A stretch of DNA of 64,000 bases from Rheinheimera hassiensis (GCF_022436675.1 NZ_JAKUJZ010000002.1:124001-188000), one strand, 5' to 3'; positions 8,418 through 17,714 are shown, numbered from the stretch's first letter. The notes: generated from the sequence alone by a model not told the origin. Made by a program: numbers and translations.

Positions 8418-8954
8418 ATGTTTAAAGACGTACTAAATTTTTGGTTTAAAGAATTAGAGCCTAAGCAATGGTGGGTGTCTGAATCTGACTTTGATGCGCA
8501 GATTAAACAGCGCTTTTTGGCGCTATTGCAGCAAGCTGCGGCGGGTGAGTTATTTGGCTGGCGCGAGAGTGCTGCAGGGCGGTTGGCAGAAATTATCGTG
8601 CTGGATCAGTTTTCACGCAATATTTACCGCAATACTGCAAAAGCCTTTGCACAGGATGCCATGGCGCTGGTGTTGGCGCAGGAAGCTGTGGCGGTCGGTG
8701 CGCTGGCGCAGCTTAATGCCGATGAGCGTAATTTTTTACTAATGCCCTATATGCACAGCGAATCGCGGGTTATTCACCAGCAAGCAGAAGCGCTGTTTAA
8801 GCAATTTGCCCCGGCGGAGAATTATCAATTTGAGCTTAAACACAAAGTAATAATTGACCGTTTTGGCCGTTATCCGCATCGTAACGCCATTTTAGGCCGT
8901 ACATCGACAGCTGATGAAATTAAGTTTCTTAAACAGCCTGGCTCGGGGTTTTAG
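8418..8954 (+). CDS. DUF924 family protein
   Basis: 178-residue soluble protein starting MFKDVLNFWFKELEPKQWW and containing LDQFSRNIYRNTAKAFAQDAMAL, MPYMHSES and the closing FGRYPHRNAILGRTSTADEI, all typical of DUF924. The fold is an all-helical TPR-like bundle; no biochemical function is established. The ATG at 8418 has AGAGG five bases upstream. An adjacent in-frame ATG at 8415 is also possible. The long upstream extension of the frame has no family similarity and was left out. Confidence 0.85.
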   Translation: MFKDVLNFWFKELEPKQWWVSESDFDAQIKQRFLALLQQAAAGELFGWRESAAGRLAEIIVLDQFSRNIYRNTAKAFAQDAMALVLAQEAVAVGALAQLNADERNFLLMPYMHSESRVIHQQAEALFKQFAPAENYQFELKHKVIIDRFGRYPHRNAILGRTSTADEIKFLKQPGSGF

Positions 8955-9013
8955 CCCGGCCAGCGGCGGCTTAAAATATGCTTTCGGCTATTTAGCTGCT
9001 GCTAAACAGGCTA

Positions 9014-9502
9014 CTACTTTGTGCCGAATTTCTCGTGCTCGCCAAGGTTTGGCTGCTTACCTTTAACCTTCGCCTGCACTGTTTTAAACATTTTTACCAT
9101 TGCGCTGCTGTCGCTATCCCAATGTTCGCCTTTTTGCACTTTAATTTCCAGCATACCGACATTGGGCGAGTCTTTACCGTCAGGAAACCAGGCTGCAACA
9201 AACGGATTCCAGTACTTATTGATCAGCGTTTTATCTCGAGTAGCGCGACCAACGCCGGTCAACGATACATACACCTGGTTGTCAGCATCGGCGAAAGTTA
9301 AACAAACATCGTGATCATGTTCTATTTCCAGCACTTTTTCCGTGGACAAATCAGTATAAAACCACAGTGTGCCGTCGTATTCATCCTGCACTAACACCAT
9401 AGGGCGGGATCTTAGCTCATCATCGTGGCGGGTTGTCAGCATGGCTGTTTTTATCTGTTTGATAAGTTGCCAGATTTTTTGCTTATGCTCCGGGCTGGAC
9501 AT
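9014..9502 (-). CDS. Pyridoxamine 5'-phosphate oxidase-fold protein, general stress protein 26 family
   Basis: 162 residues with the split-barrel flavin-binding fold. The N-terminus IKTAMLTTRHDDELRSRPM and the TLWFYTDLSTEKVLEIEHD segment match the general stress protein 26 group (YdaG-like), which binds FMN or FAD and is linked to stress survival. AWFPDGKDSPNVGMLEIKVQKGEHWD is also characteristic. It is not PdxH: the length and C-terminal residues differ. The ribosome site is AGGAGG. It is followed by no clear terminator and faces the DUF924 gene. Confidence 0.85.
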   Translation of the reverse strand: MSSPEHKQKIWQLIKQIKTAMLTTRHDDELRSRPMVLVQDEYDGTLWFYTDLSTEKVLEIEHDHDVCLTFADADNQVYVSLTGVGRATRDKTLINKYWNPFVAAWFPDGKDSPNVGMLEIKVQKGEHWDSDSSAMVKMFKTVQAKVKGKQPNLGEHEKFGTK

Positions 9503-9549
9503 AATTCCTCCTGTTTGTTTATCGGAATAAAGTTGTTTTTCAACCGGCT

Positions 9550-9723
9550 CTAGTGTTTCAAAATTACATACAGCGCATGGATAATGCCGGGTATAAAGCC
9601 AAACAGCGTCAGCAAAATGCTAAGCCAGAAATGACCTTTAAGGCCTACTTCAAGAAAAACCCCCAGCGGTGGCAGGATTATTGCGAAAAGGATTTTAATA
9701 GGATCGGTTGCGGTAACTGCCAT
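9550..9723 (-). CDS. Pmp3/YqaE family small membrane protein (57 aa)
   Basis: A 57-codon frame reads MAVTATDPIKILFAIILPPL then GVFLEVGLKGHFWLSILL, TLFGFIPGIIHALYVILKH, then TAG. The double-helix layout with LPPLGVFLE and GFIPGIIHALYVI is diagnostic of the Pmp3/YqaE (UPF0057) family of stress-induced plasma-membrane peptides, which affect membrane potential and salt tolerance. A perfect AAGGAG ribosome site lies seven bases before the ATG. Two transmembrane helices fill about residues 9-27 and 31-53. It lies just upstream of the flavin-fold stress protein on the same strand, so co-expression under stress is plausible. Confidence 0.93.
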   Translation of the reverse strand: MAVTATDPIKILFAIILPPLGVFLEVGLKGHFWLSILLTLFGFIPGIIHALYVILKH

Positions 9724-10029
9724 AACAGGCTCCTTAGGTTGTGAGTCAGATGGGCTGCTTGCCCGACTCTCATTGCTCTATTTAAACCAAGCACTATCTA
9801 TGCCGTTTATCGTAGAAAGCCTTGGTGAAGGTATTCAGGTAGCGACAGTATTGCTCTGTAGGGCCTTTCGCGGCTGGGCTTTTGCCATTGTTACTGCCGG
9901 GAAGCGCTCATTACGTCTAACGGGTATTACCCGGCGTGGTTACTCTATGGCGGGGTGGGAAAGAGTATATTTTATAGCTTAGTGTGCAAACTTTACCGGT
10001 ATTTAAAAGGGGTAGTTCAGTGCTATAAA
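9724..10029. other. Intergenic stretch with no recognisable gene
   Basis: About 300 bases between the Pmp3-like gene and the terminator of the DUF885 gene. A 69-codon frame runs through part of it on the plus strand, but it has no family similarity, no ribosome site and atypical composition. I see no tRNA or conserved repeat. It presumably holds the promoter of the minus-strand Pmp3-like gene. Confidence 0.5.
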
Positions 10030-10063
10030 AATAACAAGCCGGTCAACTGACCGGCTTGTTATT
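10030..10063 (-). terminator. Terminator of the DUF885 lipoprotein gene
   Basis: A 15-bp perfect stem (arms 10030-10044 and 10049-10063, core ACAAGCCGGTC) with an AACT loop lies 20 bases past the stop codon of the minus-strand gene. On that strand the stem is followed by a T-rich run. Confidence 0.75.
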
Positions 10064-10082
10064 GTGAGGCAGCCAGATGCTA

Positions 10083-11930
10083 TCAGGCTTTGCTGGCAGC
10101 AATATATTCATCTACCAGTTGCTCTAATACATCCAGCGGTACTGCGCCGTTTTTCAGCACCACATCGTGGAACTGGCGGATATCAAACTTATCGCCCAGC
10201 TCAGTTTTAGCTTTTTCGCGTAGTTCGACAATTTTGATCATACCAATTTTGTAGGCGGTGGCCTGGGCGGGCATGACGATGTAACGCTCTATGGCTTTTT
10301 CTACCGCGGTTTGCGTATTAGGTGTGTTATCCAGCAGGTATTGTATCGCCTGATCGCGGCTCCACTTTTTGGCGTGAATACCGGTATCTACCACCAAACG
10401 GCAGGCGCGCCAAAGCTCCATGGCTAAGCGGCCAAAATCTGAGTATGGGTCCTGATACAGGCCGATTTCTTTTGGTAATAACTCGGTATATAAACCCCAG
10501 CCTTCAATGTAAGCGGTGTAGCTGCCAAAACGGCGGAACTTAGGCATTTCTTCCAGTTCTTGCGCTATAGCCAGTTGCATATGGTGGCCCGGGATACCTT
10601 CATGGTAAGCCAGTGCTTCCAGCTCGTACTTGGGCATATCGCTCATGCGGTACAGGTTGGCGTAGTAAATGCCGGGGCGGCTGCCGTCCATCGACGGGCG
10701 TTGGTAAAACGCTTTACCGGCACTTTGCTCACGAAACGCTTCTACTGCTTTTACAATCATGTCGGCTTTGGGTTTTACTAAAAACAGCTCGTCCAGCCGG
10801 GTGCGCATATTATCAATAACCGCAGTGGCTTCAGCCAGGTAGGCGGCTTTGCCTGCTTCGGTATTCGGGTAGTAAAACTGCGGATTGGTTTGCATAAACT
10901 GGAAAAAAGCTTTTAAGTCACCGTCAAAGCTGGTTTTTTGCATAATAGCCTGCATTTCTGCATGGATACGGGCTACTTCATCCAGGCCAATCTGGTGTAT
11001 TTCATCGGCTGTTAAATTGGTAGTGGTAATGCGCTTTAGCTCATCATTGTAAAATGCTGCGCCATCTTTAAAACGCCATACACCGTCAACGGTATCAGCT
11101 TGTTGCTCCAGCGTATTTAAATAGCGGATTAAGCTGGTATAGGCCGGCTTAACACTGGTTAACAACGCTACTTTGGCTTCATCCAGCAACAATTTTTTAC
11201 TGTGCTCATCAGCATCAAGCTGGCTGACTTTTTTACTGAAATCGGCCAGTAAGGTGCTGTCGGCACCGGTATCAAACGGGGCGCCTTTAATCACATTTTC
11301 ACTGGCCGAGAGCACTAACGGGAACACAAATTTAGGCGGAATAATACCAAGCTCTGCGCGTTTTTGCAGTTGCTCCTGCAGCTGATTAAACAGCGCAGGT
11401 ACGGCATTTAACCGGGCGATATAGGCTTTGGCGTCGCTTTCGCTGCTAATGCTGTGCTGGTTGATTAACACTGACGGCACCTGCGAGTGGATACCAAACA
11501 TCTGGTTAACCGGGTAGCTGTAAAGCCGCCATTTGGCTTCATCCAGGGTTTGTTGCAGGTTTTGTTGCATCAGCAGGTAGCTGATACGGGTATTGTCGTC
11601 CAGTTTGCTGACATCAACGGCCTTTAACATGGTTAAATGCTGCTGGGTAAGGGCTATATCTGCGTCGAAGTGGGCGTCGGATAAATCCTGCCATTTATCG
11701 TAGTCATCTTTAATGCCCAGCCGGGTTTGCCGGATCGGGTCACGGCGCACTTCGTCCATAAATATTTGTTCAAACAAGGCATTAGCCTTATCTGACTCAG
11801 ACTGGGTTACCACTGTTGCCGGTGTGCTGCTTTGCTGCAGGCTCTGGTTTTGCTGTGGGCCACAGCCTGCCAGTAAAGCGGCAGTTATGGCAAGTGGCAG
11901 CAAAGCTTTGCGGGTAAAGGCGGTTTTCAT
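10083..11930 (-). CDS. DUF885 family lipoprotein, putative metal-dependent hydrolase/carboxypeptidase
   Basis: 615 residues. The N-terminus is a lipoprotein signal (LLPLAITAALLAGC, lipid-modified Cys near residue 23). The mature part is a DUF885 domain with the family motif AYHEGIPGHHMQL (near residue 447) followed by YIEGWGLYTELLPKEIG. The HEGxPGHH motif resembles zinc-peptidase helices, and the family is thought to be distantly related to M32-like carboxypeptidases. Envelope location and peptidase role are inferred. It is monocistronic, with its own terminator, and is convergent to nothing in the large gap downstream. Confidence 0.9.
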   Translation of the reverse strand: MKTAFTRKALLPLAITAALLAGCGPQQNQSLQQSSTPATVVTQSESDKANALFEQIFMDEVRRDPIRQTRLGIKDDYDKWQDLSDAHFDADIALTQQHLTMLKAVDVSKLDDNTRISYLLMQQNLQQTLDEAKWRLYSYPVNQMFGIHSQVPSVLINQHSISSESDAKAYIARLNAVPALFNQLQEQLQKRAELGIIPPKFVFPLVLSASENVIKGAPFDTGADSTLLADFSKKVSQLDADEHSKKLLLDEAKVALLTSVKPAYTSLIRYLNTLEQQADTVDGVWRFKDGAAFYNDELKRITTTNLTADEIHQIGLDEVARIHAEMQAIMQKTSFDGDLKAFFQFMQTNPQFYYPNTEAGKAAYLAEATAVIDNMRTRLDELFLVKPKADMIVKAVEAFREQSAGKAFYQRPSMDGSRPGIYYANLYRMSDMPKYELEALAYHEGIPGHHMQLAIAQELEEMPKFRRFGSYTAYIEGWGLYTELLPKEIGLYQDPYSDFGRLAMELWRACRLVVDTGIHAKKWSRDQAIQYLLDNTPNTQTAVEKAIERYIVMPAQATAYKIGMIKIVELREKAKTELGDKFDIRQFHDVVLKNGAVPLDVLEQLVDEYIAASKA

Positions 11931-12025
11931 ATAGGTTCCTGTCTTATTGTTAGAGTAATAGTTTTATTCTACGCAACTGGTTACAGATGAAAAGACAGCG
12001 TATCGCAACGATAGGTTAATCAGCC

Positions 12026-13168
12026 CTAGATAAACAACGTGAGTAAATCGTTCAGGTACCGCGCGCCTTTATCGGTAACCTGCCAGTGCGTGGCGCTAAC
12101 GCTAAGCAGGCCTTTTTGCTCCGCATCGCTAATAGCGCTGGTAACCGTGCTAAGCGGCAAGCCGGTGTAAGCGGTAAAATCGGCTATCGGGCAGGGTTCC
12201 AGCAAGCGAAAGCGATTCATAAAAAACTCAAATGGCCGGTCTTCGGCCTCAACCTGCTCACGGCTATCCATATAGCCACGGCTGATATCCATATAGCCTT
12301 TGGGGTGCTTAATTTTTACGGTACGCAAAATAGCATTACGTGACGGCAGGGTAATTTTGCCGTGCGCGCCGCAGCCTATGCCTAAGTAATCTCCGTAGCG
12401 CCAGTAGTTCAGGTTATGTTTGCACTGATGGCCGGGTTTGCTATAGGCAGAAATTTCGTACTGCTGGTAACCATGCTGCTGTAACAGTGCCAGCCCCTGT
12501 AGCTGAATATCCCACAGTGTATCATCTGGTGGCAGTACTGGCGGGCGTGAGGCAAAGACTGTATTAGGTTCAATCGTCAGCTGATACCAGGACAAATGCG
12601 GCGGGGCTAAATCTATGGCTTGTTGTAAGTCGGCCAGCGCGTCGTTAACATCCTGCTGCGGCAGGCCGTGCATTAAATCGAGGTTAAAACTGCCAAGGGG
12701 CAGGTTTTGCGCCAATTTGGCAGCCCGTATGGCTTCGCCGCTATCATGAATACGGCCCAGCGCTTGTAATTGTGCCGTTTGAAAGCTTTGCACACCAATA
12801 GAAAATCGCGTTACGCCTGCCTGCACATAGCCGGCAAAGCGTTCGGCTTCTACCGTGCCGGGGTTGGCTTCCATGGTTACTTCCATATCGGCGTCGCAGT
12901 TTAACCGCTGCTTTACGCCGGTTAAAATCTGGCCAATGCCGGCGGCAGAAAATACGCTGGGCGTACCACCGCCGATAAAAATACTGCTTAAATTACGCCC
13001 GGTTACTAAGGGTAAATCTTGCTCGAGATCGGCCAGCAGGTGGGCGATATATTCCTGCTCGGGAATACCTTGCTTTACCGCGTGCGAGTTAAAGTCGCAG
13101 TAGGGGCATTTTTGAATACACCAGGGGATATGAATATACAGCGCCAGCGGCGGTAACTGCAGCGCCAC
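12026..13168 (-). CDS. hemW: HemW, radical SAM haem chaperone (coproporphyrinogen III oxidase-like)
   Basis: 380 residues with the radical-SAM cluster motif CIQKCPYC (Cys17, 21, 24) in YIHIPWC..., the GGGTPS glycine motif, EANPGT and FSIGVQSFQ, and the HemN-type C-terminal domain. HemW was long annotated as an oxygen-independent coproporphyrinogen oxidase, but it lacks HemN's fourth early cysteine and acts as a haem-binding chaperone for respiratory proteins. It is the last gene of the yggS-to-hemW operon and starts two bases after the rdgB stop, so translation is probably coupled. Confidence 0.95.
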   Translation of the reverse strand: MALQLPPLALYIHIPWCIQKCPYCDFNSHAVKQGIPEQEYIAHLLADLEQDLPLVTGRNLSSIFIGGGTPSVFSAAGIGQILTGVKQRLNCDADMEVTMEANPGTVEAERFAGYVQAGVTRFSIGVQSFQTAQLQALGRIHDSGEAIRAAKLAQNLPLGSFNLDLMHGLPQQDVNDALADLQQAIDLAPPHLSWYQLTIEPNTVFASRPPVLPPDDTLWDIQLQGLALLQQHGYQQYEISAYSKPGHQCKHNLNYWRYGDYLGIGCGAHGKITLPSRNAILRTVKIKHPKGYMDISRGYMDSREQVEAEDRPFEFFMNRFRLLEPCPIADFTAYTGLPLSTVTSAISDAEQKGLLSVSATHWQVTDKGARYLNDLLTLFI

Positions 13169-13170
13169 GG

Positions 13171-13767
13171 TTAACGTGCCTGCAACTGGCTAAGCAGTTG
13201 TGCTAACGCTTTACCCCGATGGCTAAGCTGTTGTTTGCGGCCCGGTGGCAGCTCTGCACTGGTGCAATTTTCTGCCGCAATGTAAAACACCGGGTCATAG
13301 CCAAAGCCGGCATTACCGGCCGGGGCCAGCGTAATTTCGCCGTGCCATATGCCATGGCATATCAGCGGGCTTGGGTCTTCAGCGTGGCGTAAATACACCA
13401 GCACACAATGAAACTGCGCTGTACGCTGTGCGGCTGGGATATCTTCTAATGCATTAAGCAGCTTAGTGATATTAGCGGTATCGGTTGCGGCTTCACCGGC
13501 GTAGCGCGCCGAATATATACCCGGTGCGCCGCCCAGGGCGTCAACCGCCAGGCCAGAGTCATCAGCTATGGCCGGTAAACCGGTAGCCAGCGCGGCATGG
13601 CGGGCTTTTAAAATGGCGTTTTCAATAAAGGTCAGACCGGTTTCGTCTGCATCTGTTACGCCCAGTTCCGTTTGCGGCACGATCTGGTAGTGGTAAGGGG
13701 CCAGCATCTGTGACAGCTCTGCCACTTTGCCTTTATTGCCGGTAGCCAGCACAATTTTTTCTGTCAT
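13171..13767 (-). CDS. rdgB: RdgB/HAM1 XTP/dITP diphosphatase
   Basis: 198 residues. It removes deaminated purine nucleotides (dITP, XTP, ITP) from the pool by hydrolysis to monophosphates, protecting DNA. The substrate loop [11 protein letters not shown] is at the N-terminus. [24 protein letters not shown] carries the catalytic acidic residues and the central signature, and FGYDPVFY and SHRGKAL complete the family pattern. Length is normal (197 in E. coli). It lies between the DUF4426 gene and hemW in the conserved operon. Confidence 0.97.
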   Translation of the reverse strand: MTEKIVLATGNKGKVAELSQMLAPYHYQIVPQTELGVTDADETGLTFIENAILKARHAALATGLPAIADDSGLAVDALGGAPGIYSARYAGEAATDTANITKLLNALEDIPAAQRTAQFHCVLVYLRHAEDPSPLICHGIWHGEITLAPAGNAGFGYDPVFYIAAENCTSAELPPGRKQQLSHRGKALAQLLSQLQAR

Positions 13768-13779
13768 CGAAAGCTCTTT

Positions 13780-14202
13780 TTAATCTACGTAAAAGGTCTG
13801 GTCGAACGTTAATAACTGCGACTCATTGCCACTGGCCATGGTTATCGTAAAGCTAAAACGCTGCTCGTGATAAAACGGCAACTGCGCCAGATAATATACT
13901 GCATCACCTTCTACTACTTCGGTAAACTCCAGCTTACGCTGGCGGCCCTGTAAATCTTTGGCATTGCCGCTCAGGGCAACTTTTTGCGCCTGTTGGTTGT
14001 TTTTATCAAGCACCGAAATGTTAACAACCGCATTGTATTTACTGCGTTGCAGCTGGTATTGCAGGGCTATTTCCGGTGTCAGCAGCGGGGCAGGAAAGGC
14101 AATATAATGTACGTCCCAGTTACCCAGTTGTTTTTTTTGCTCGGCCATAGCGCTAAAGCTAACGGCCAAGCCCAACAACAGGGCGATAATAATGCGGTTC
14201 AT
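13780..14202 (-). CDS. DUF4426 family exported protein
   Basis: 140 residues with a signal peptide (IIIALLLGLAVSFSAMA, cleavage expected after residue 20). The mature part is mainly beta strand: QLGNWDVHYIAFPAPLLTPEIA... and a closing FTITMASGNESQLLTFDQTFYVD. DUF4426 proteins are periplasmic, of unknown function, and are regularly found between yggU and rdgB in Alteromonadales and Vibrio, as here. The link to nucleotide or proline metabolism is positional only. Confidence 0.85.
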   Translation of the reverse strand: MNRIIIALLLGLAVSFSAMAEQKKQLGNWDVHYIAFPAPLLTPEIALQYQLQRSKYNAVVNISVLDKNNQQAQKVALSGNAKDLQGRQRKLEFTEVVEGDAVYYLAQLPFYHEQRFSFTITMASGNESQLLTFDQTFYVD

Positions 14203-14243
14203 GGTTCACCTCGGTATTGGTTCAGGCAGTTAAGTATAGTGGT

Positions 14244-14540
14244 TTAAGCGGTTTCCAGCAGGTTTTTCACCAGCGGTGGTAACTGTTTCGGGGCAATAAT
14301 CAGTACCGTTTTATGCCGTCCGGTTTCACCTTTTTCAATGACCACCTGTGATTTGGCAACAGCGAAACTTTTGGCCAGAAACTTTTGCAAATGGGCGTTG
14401 GCTTTGCCATCTACCGGTGGTGCAGTAATGGCAACTTTAATTTCGTCGCCATAAAGCTCCACCCAGGCATCACGGCTGGCTTTGGGCTGAATATACAGTT
14501 TTAACCGTATATCCGCCGCGCACTGAGTTGCTGCAATCAA
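14244..14540 (-). CDS. yggU: YggU/DUF167 family protein
   Basis: 98-residue small cytoplasmic protein of the DUF167 (UPF0235) family. The conserved [35 protein letters not shown] block and the following [13 protein letters not shown] and [10 protein letters not shown] are visible. The family has a known alphabetabeta fold but no assigned activity. Its start overlaps the stop of yggT by four bases, showing translational coupling, and the pair is conserved across gammaproteobacteria. Confidence 0.95.
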   Translation of the reverse strand: MIAATQCAADIRLKLYIQPKASRDAWVELYGDEIKVAITAPPVDGKANAHLQKFLAKSFAVAKSQVVIEKGETGRHKTVLIIAPKQLPPLVKNLLETA

Positions 14541-15076
14541 AAACCCGGAAACCAGTTACTAAACAGGATGTTTAAAAATTGCAGGCCAACCAGCACTACC
14601 AGTACCGATAAATCCAGCCCGCCCAGTGGTGGCAGAATGTTACGGATAGGGCGCAGTAATGGCTCGGTAAGCTGATGCATTACATATTCAACCGGACTGC
14701 GGCCCTGGCTGAACCAGCTAAGCAGAGCGCGGATCACTAAAATCCAGAACAGTAAGGTAAGAATTTCTTTTACCAGAAACACCACTGACAACACTAAACT
14801 GGGCACCAGCAAAACCTGGCCCGATTGAATAAGCTGCAGCACCAGTAATTTTACCAGCATAATGCTGTATGCCAGCACCAGTGAGGCGGTATCCAGCCGG
14901 CCAATGCTGGGAATAATCCGGCGCAGCGGCAATACCAGCGGGTTGGTGGCTTTTACCACAAACTGACTGAACGGGTTATAAAAGTCTGCACGTACCAGTT
15001 GTAACCACAGGCGCAATATCATCACCATCAGGTACAGACTAAAGGCAGTATCAATTAGAAATAGCACAGCTTGCAT
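14537..15076 (-). CDS. yggT: YggT family integral membrane protein
   Basis: 179 residues containing two YGGT modules. Each has a hydrophobic hairpin around the motif [16 protein letters not shown] (first) and [20 protein letters not shown] (second). About four to five transmembrane helices are expected in the inner membrane. YggT proteins are implicated in osmotic or cation tolerance and, in some lineages, in cell-shape or division complexes; a precise role is not settled. It lies downstream of proC and overlaps yggU. Confidence 0.93.
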   Translation of the reverse strand: MQAVLFLIDTAFSLYLMVMILRLWLQLVRADFYNPFSQFVVKATNPLVLPLRRIIPSIGRLDTASLVLAYSIMLVKLLVLQLIQSGQVLLVPSLVLSVVFLVKEILTLLFWILVIRALLSWFSQGRSPVEYVMHQLTEPLLRPIRNILPPLGGLDLSVLVVLVGLQFLNILFSNWFPGF

Positions 15077-15114
15077 CAGGTTCTCCGCATCTTAAATTAT
15101 AACAACGATGAAAA

Positions 15115-15942
15115 TTACAAACTCTGCGCCATTTCCTGCGCCCGTTTAATGGCGGCATACATGGCATCTGAAACCATTTTTTCAAGGCCCTGGTTGGCAA
15201 AAGTGGTTACCGCTTCATGGGTTGTGCCACCTTTTGATGTAACCTGCGCGCGCAAATCAGCAAAACTGTGATCGCTATCCAGTGCCATGGTGGCTGCGCC
15301 GAGCGCGGTTTGCGCTACCATCTGTTTAGCTTGCGCCGCGTCAAAACCCAGTTGCTCTGCTACTTGCTGCATCGCTTGCATAAAAAAGAAAAAGTACGCC
15401 GGTGAACTGCCGGTAACAGCAATAACATGGTCTATCTGTGCTTCGTTGTCTAACCAGACAGTCATGCCAGTGCCACTGAACATATGATCAACAAAGGCTT
15501 TTTCATAATTAGAGCAGCCCTGTGGCAGTAAACCGCTAACGCCTAACCCTACCAATGATGGCGTATTAGGCATAGCACGCACCAGGCGGACATTACCCAG
15601 CCATTGCTGATAGCGCGCTACGGTAATACCGGCTGCCAGGGTAACAAACAGCTTTTCGGCTATTTCCGGTGCGGCGCTGATTAACGCTTCGCATAGCTCC
15701 TGCATCATTTGCGGTTTTACCGCCAGCACGATAACGTCGGCTTTAGTTACAGCTTCAACGTTATCCAGTGTGGTTTGGATGCCAAAATCGGCGGCCAGCG
15801 CGGTCAGTTTAGGCTGGCTGCGGTTAGCGGCAATAATGTTTTGTGCCGGATAACCCGCGCGCACCATGGCGGCGATAACGCAGCGTGCCATATTGCCAGC
15901 GCCGATAAAGGCAACAGTATTGTCATTCATCTGTGTATTCAT
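15115..15942 (-). CDS. proC: Pyrroline-5-carboxylate reductase ProC
   Basis: 275 residues. It catalyses the last step of proline synthesis, NAD(P)H-dependent reduction of 1-pyrroline-5-carboxylate. The N-terminal Rossmann motif is VAFIGAGNMA. VLAVKPQMM, VRAMPNTPSLVG and TGSSPAYFFFFMQAM follow, and the C-terminal signature LRAQVTSKGGTTHEA is complete. Its start overlaps the end of yggS by four bases. The yggS-proC-yggT order is the standard gammaproteobacterial arrangement and links PLP homeostasis to amino-acid metabolism. Confidence 0.97.
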   Translation of the reverse strand: MNTQMNDNTVAFIGAGNMARCVIAAMVRAGYPAQNIIAANRSQPKLTALAADFGIQTTLDNVEAVTKADVIVLAVKPQMMQELCEALISAAPEIAEKLFVTLAAGITVARYQQWLGNVRLVRAMPNTPSLVGLGVSGLLPQGCSNYEKAFVDHMFSGTGMTVWLDNEAQIDHVIAVTGSSPAYFFFFMQAMQQVAEQLGFDAAQAKQMVAQTALGAATMALDSDHSFADLRAQVTSKGGTTHEAVTTFANQGLEKMVSDAMYAAIKRAQEMAQSL

Positions 15943-16625
15943 TCCTTGTGATAATCTCTTGCGCCAAAAATTGCGGTGCCCAATCGTATCATAGTTGCGC
16001 CATATCGCAGAGCCAAAGGCCAGTCATCCGACATGCCCATAGATAATTCATCTGCCTGCGGGTAGTGTTGCTGTAATGTTTTCGACAGTTGTGCCATAGC
16101 AGCAAAGGCCGGTTCGCTCATGCCCGGTGCCGGTATGGCCATTAATCCTTTTAATTGCAGCTGTGGCAAGTTGCTTACGTCGGCAGCTAATTGCAACATA
16201 TCTGCCGCAGCAATACCGGCTTTGCTGGGTTCATTGCTTATATTCACCTGCAGCAGCACTTTAAGCGGCCCCAGCGGCGCAGGGCGCTGTGCTGCTAAAC
16301 GCTCAGCAATTTTAAGCCGGTCGATACTGTGTACCCAGTGCGCGGTTTCGGCGACCAGCCGGGTTTTGTTCGACTGCAACGGGCCGATAAAATGCCAGAT
16401 AATATCCGCATAACTGCTTAATTGTGCTGCTTTTTCAGCTAGTTCTTGCGGGTAGTTTTCAGCAAACTGGCGCTGCCCGGCCTGATAGGCTGCTACAACA
16501 GCAGATACCGGTTTGGTTTTACTTACGGCCAGTAGTTGTGGCGTTAATTTTGCCGCTGGCAAAGCCTGCAATTTTTCCGTCAGGTTCTGATAGGCGAGGT
16601 TAAGTTGTTCTGCTATGTTATTCAT
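15939..16625 (-). CDS. yggS: YggS/PLPBP, pyridoxal-phosphate homeostasis protein
   Basis: 228 residues from the ATG at 16625. A TTG four codons upstream would add MPIF, which the family lacks. The PLP-binding lysine in LLAVSKTKP falls at residue 36, as in E. coli YggS, which supports this start. NYPQELAEKA, WHFIGPLQSNKTR, VLLQVNISNEPSKAGI, LKGLMAIP and LSMGMSDDWPLALRYGATMIRLGTAIFG-type motifs are present. YggS has no known enzyme activity; it carries PLP and keeps vitamin B6 and amino/keto-acid pools balanced. It is first in the operon and divergent from pilT, with only 30 bp between the starts. Confidence 0.96.
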   Translation of the reverse strand: MNNIAEQLNLAYQNLTEKLQALPAAKLTPQLLAVSKTKPVSAVVAAYQAGQRQFAENYPQELAEKAAQLSSYADIIWHFIGPLQSNKTRLVAETAHWVHSIDRLKIAERLAAQRPAPLGPLKVLLQVNISNEPSKAGIAAADMLQLAADVSNLPQLQLKGLMAIPAPGMSEPAFAAMAQLSKTLQQHYPQADELSMGMSDDWPLALRYGATMIRLGTAIFGARDYHKE

Positions 16626-16655
16626 AAAGATTGGCAACGTGGAGTAGAAATTGTC

Positions 16656-17708
16656 ATGGATATTACCGAATTATTAGCCTTTAGTGTGCAACATAAAGCG
16701 TCTGATTTACACCTTTCCGCCGGTGTGCCGCCATTGATACGGGTTGACGGTGACGTACGCAAGCTGAATATCCCGCCGCTTACTCATAAAGACGTGCATG
16801 CATTAGTGTACGAGATTATGACCGACAAGCAGCGTAAAGAATACGAAGAACACCTAGAATCAGACTTTTCCTTTGAAGTACCCAACCTGGCACGGTTTCG
16901 GGTTAACGCCTTTGTGCAAAACCGTGGCGCGGCGGCAGTGTTTCGTACTATACCCAGTGAGGTATTAACACTGGAAGATTTAGGTGCGCCGGATATCTTC
17001 AAAACCATTGCTGAAAACCCGCGTGGCCTGGTGCTGGTTACCGGGCCGACAGGTTCAGGTAAAAGTACTACGCTGGCGGCGATGATTGACTACATTAACA
17101 CTATGCGCCACGACCATATTCTGACGATAGAAGATCCGATTGAATTTGTGCACAACAATAAATCCAGCCTGATTAACCAGCGTGAAGTACACCGCGATAC
17201 CCACAGCTTCAGTAATGCACTTCGCTCAGCCCTGCGCGAAGACCCGGACGTAATACTGGTGGGGGAATTACGCGATCTGGAGACGATTCGTCTGGCGATG
17301 ACCGCCGCTGAAACCGGCCATTTAGTGTTTGGTACTTTGCATACCACTTCAGCGCCTAAAACGATTGACCGTATTATTGATGTGTTTCCCGGTGAAGAAA
17401 AAGACATGGTGCGCTCGATGTTGTCAGAGTCACTGCGAGCGGTTATTTCACAAACGCTGCTGAAAAAGGTGGGCGGTGGCCGCATGGCGGCGCACGAGAT
17501 CATGATTGGGATACCGGCGATCCGTAATCTTATCCGCGAAGATAAAATTGCCCAGATGTATTCGGTAATACAAACCGGCGCATCGCATGGTATGCAAACC
17601 ATGGATCAATGTCTGGTGAATCTGGTAAACCGGGGTTTGGTATCGCAAAAAGATGCCGCGGCCAAAGCACAGGACAAAAACACCTTTGGTGCCATGGGCA
17701 GGATATAA
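16656..17708 (+). CDS. pilT: Type IV pilus retraction ATPase PilT
   Basis: 350 residues from ATG 16656 (MDITELLAFSVQHKASDLHLSAG, the canonical PilT start). Longer readings run back into the yggS start region and were rejected. The N-terminal PAS-like domain is followed by Walker A GPTGSGKSTT (near residue 130), the Asp box, Walker B VILVGELRD, the His box GHLVFGTLHTTSA and the C-terminal AIRNLIRE motif needed for retraction. PilT depolymerises type IV pili, powering twitching and DNA uptake. It is followed by pilU six bases later; the pair next to yggS is a conserved layout. Confidence 0.97.
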   Translation: MDITELLAFSVQHKASDLHLSAGVPPLIRVDGDVRKLNIPPLTHKDVHALVYEIMTDKQRKEYEEHLESDFSFEVPNLARFRVNAFVQNRGAAAVFRTIPSEVLTLEDLGAPDIFKTIAENPRGLVLVTGPTGSGKSTTLAAMIDYINTMRHDHILTIEDPIEFVHNNKSSLINQREVHRDTHSFSNALRSALREDPDVILVGELRDLETIRLAMTAAETGHLVFGTLHTTSAPKTIDRIIDVFPGEEKDMVRSMLSESLRAVISQTLLKKVGGGRMAAHEIMIGIPAIRNLIREDKIAQMYSVIQTGASHGMQTMDQCLVNLVNRGLVSQKDAAAKAQDKNTFGAMGRI

Positions 17709-17714
17709 ACGCTT

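Noticed and set aside
9773-9982. 69-codon plus-strand frame in the 9.7-10.0 kb gap
   Set aside because: No ribosome site, no family resemblance, atypical residue make-up; the neighbouring real gene is the minus-strand Pmp3-like peptide.
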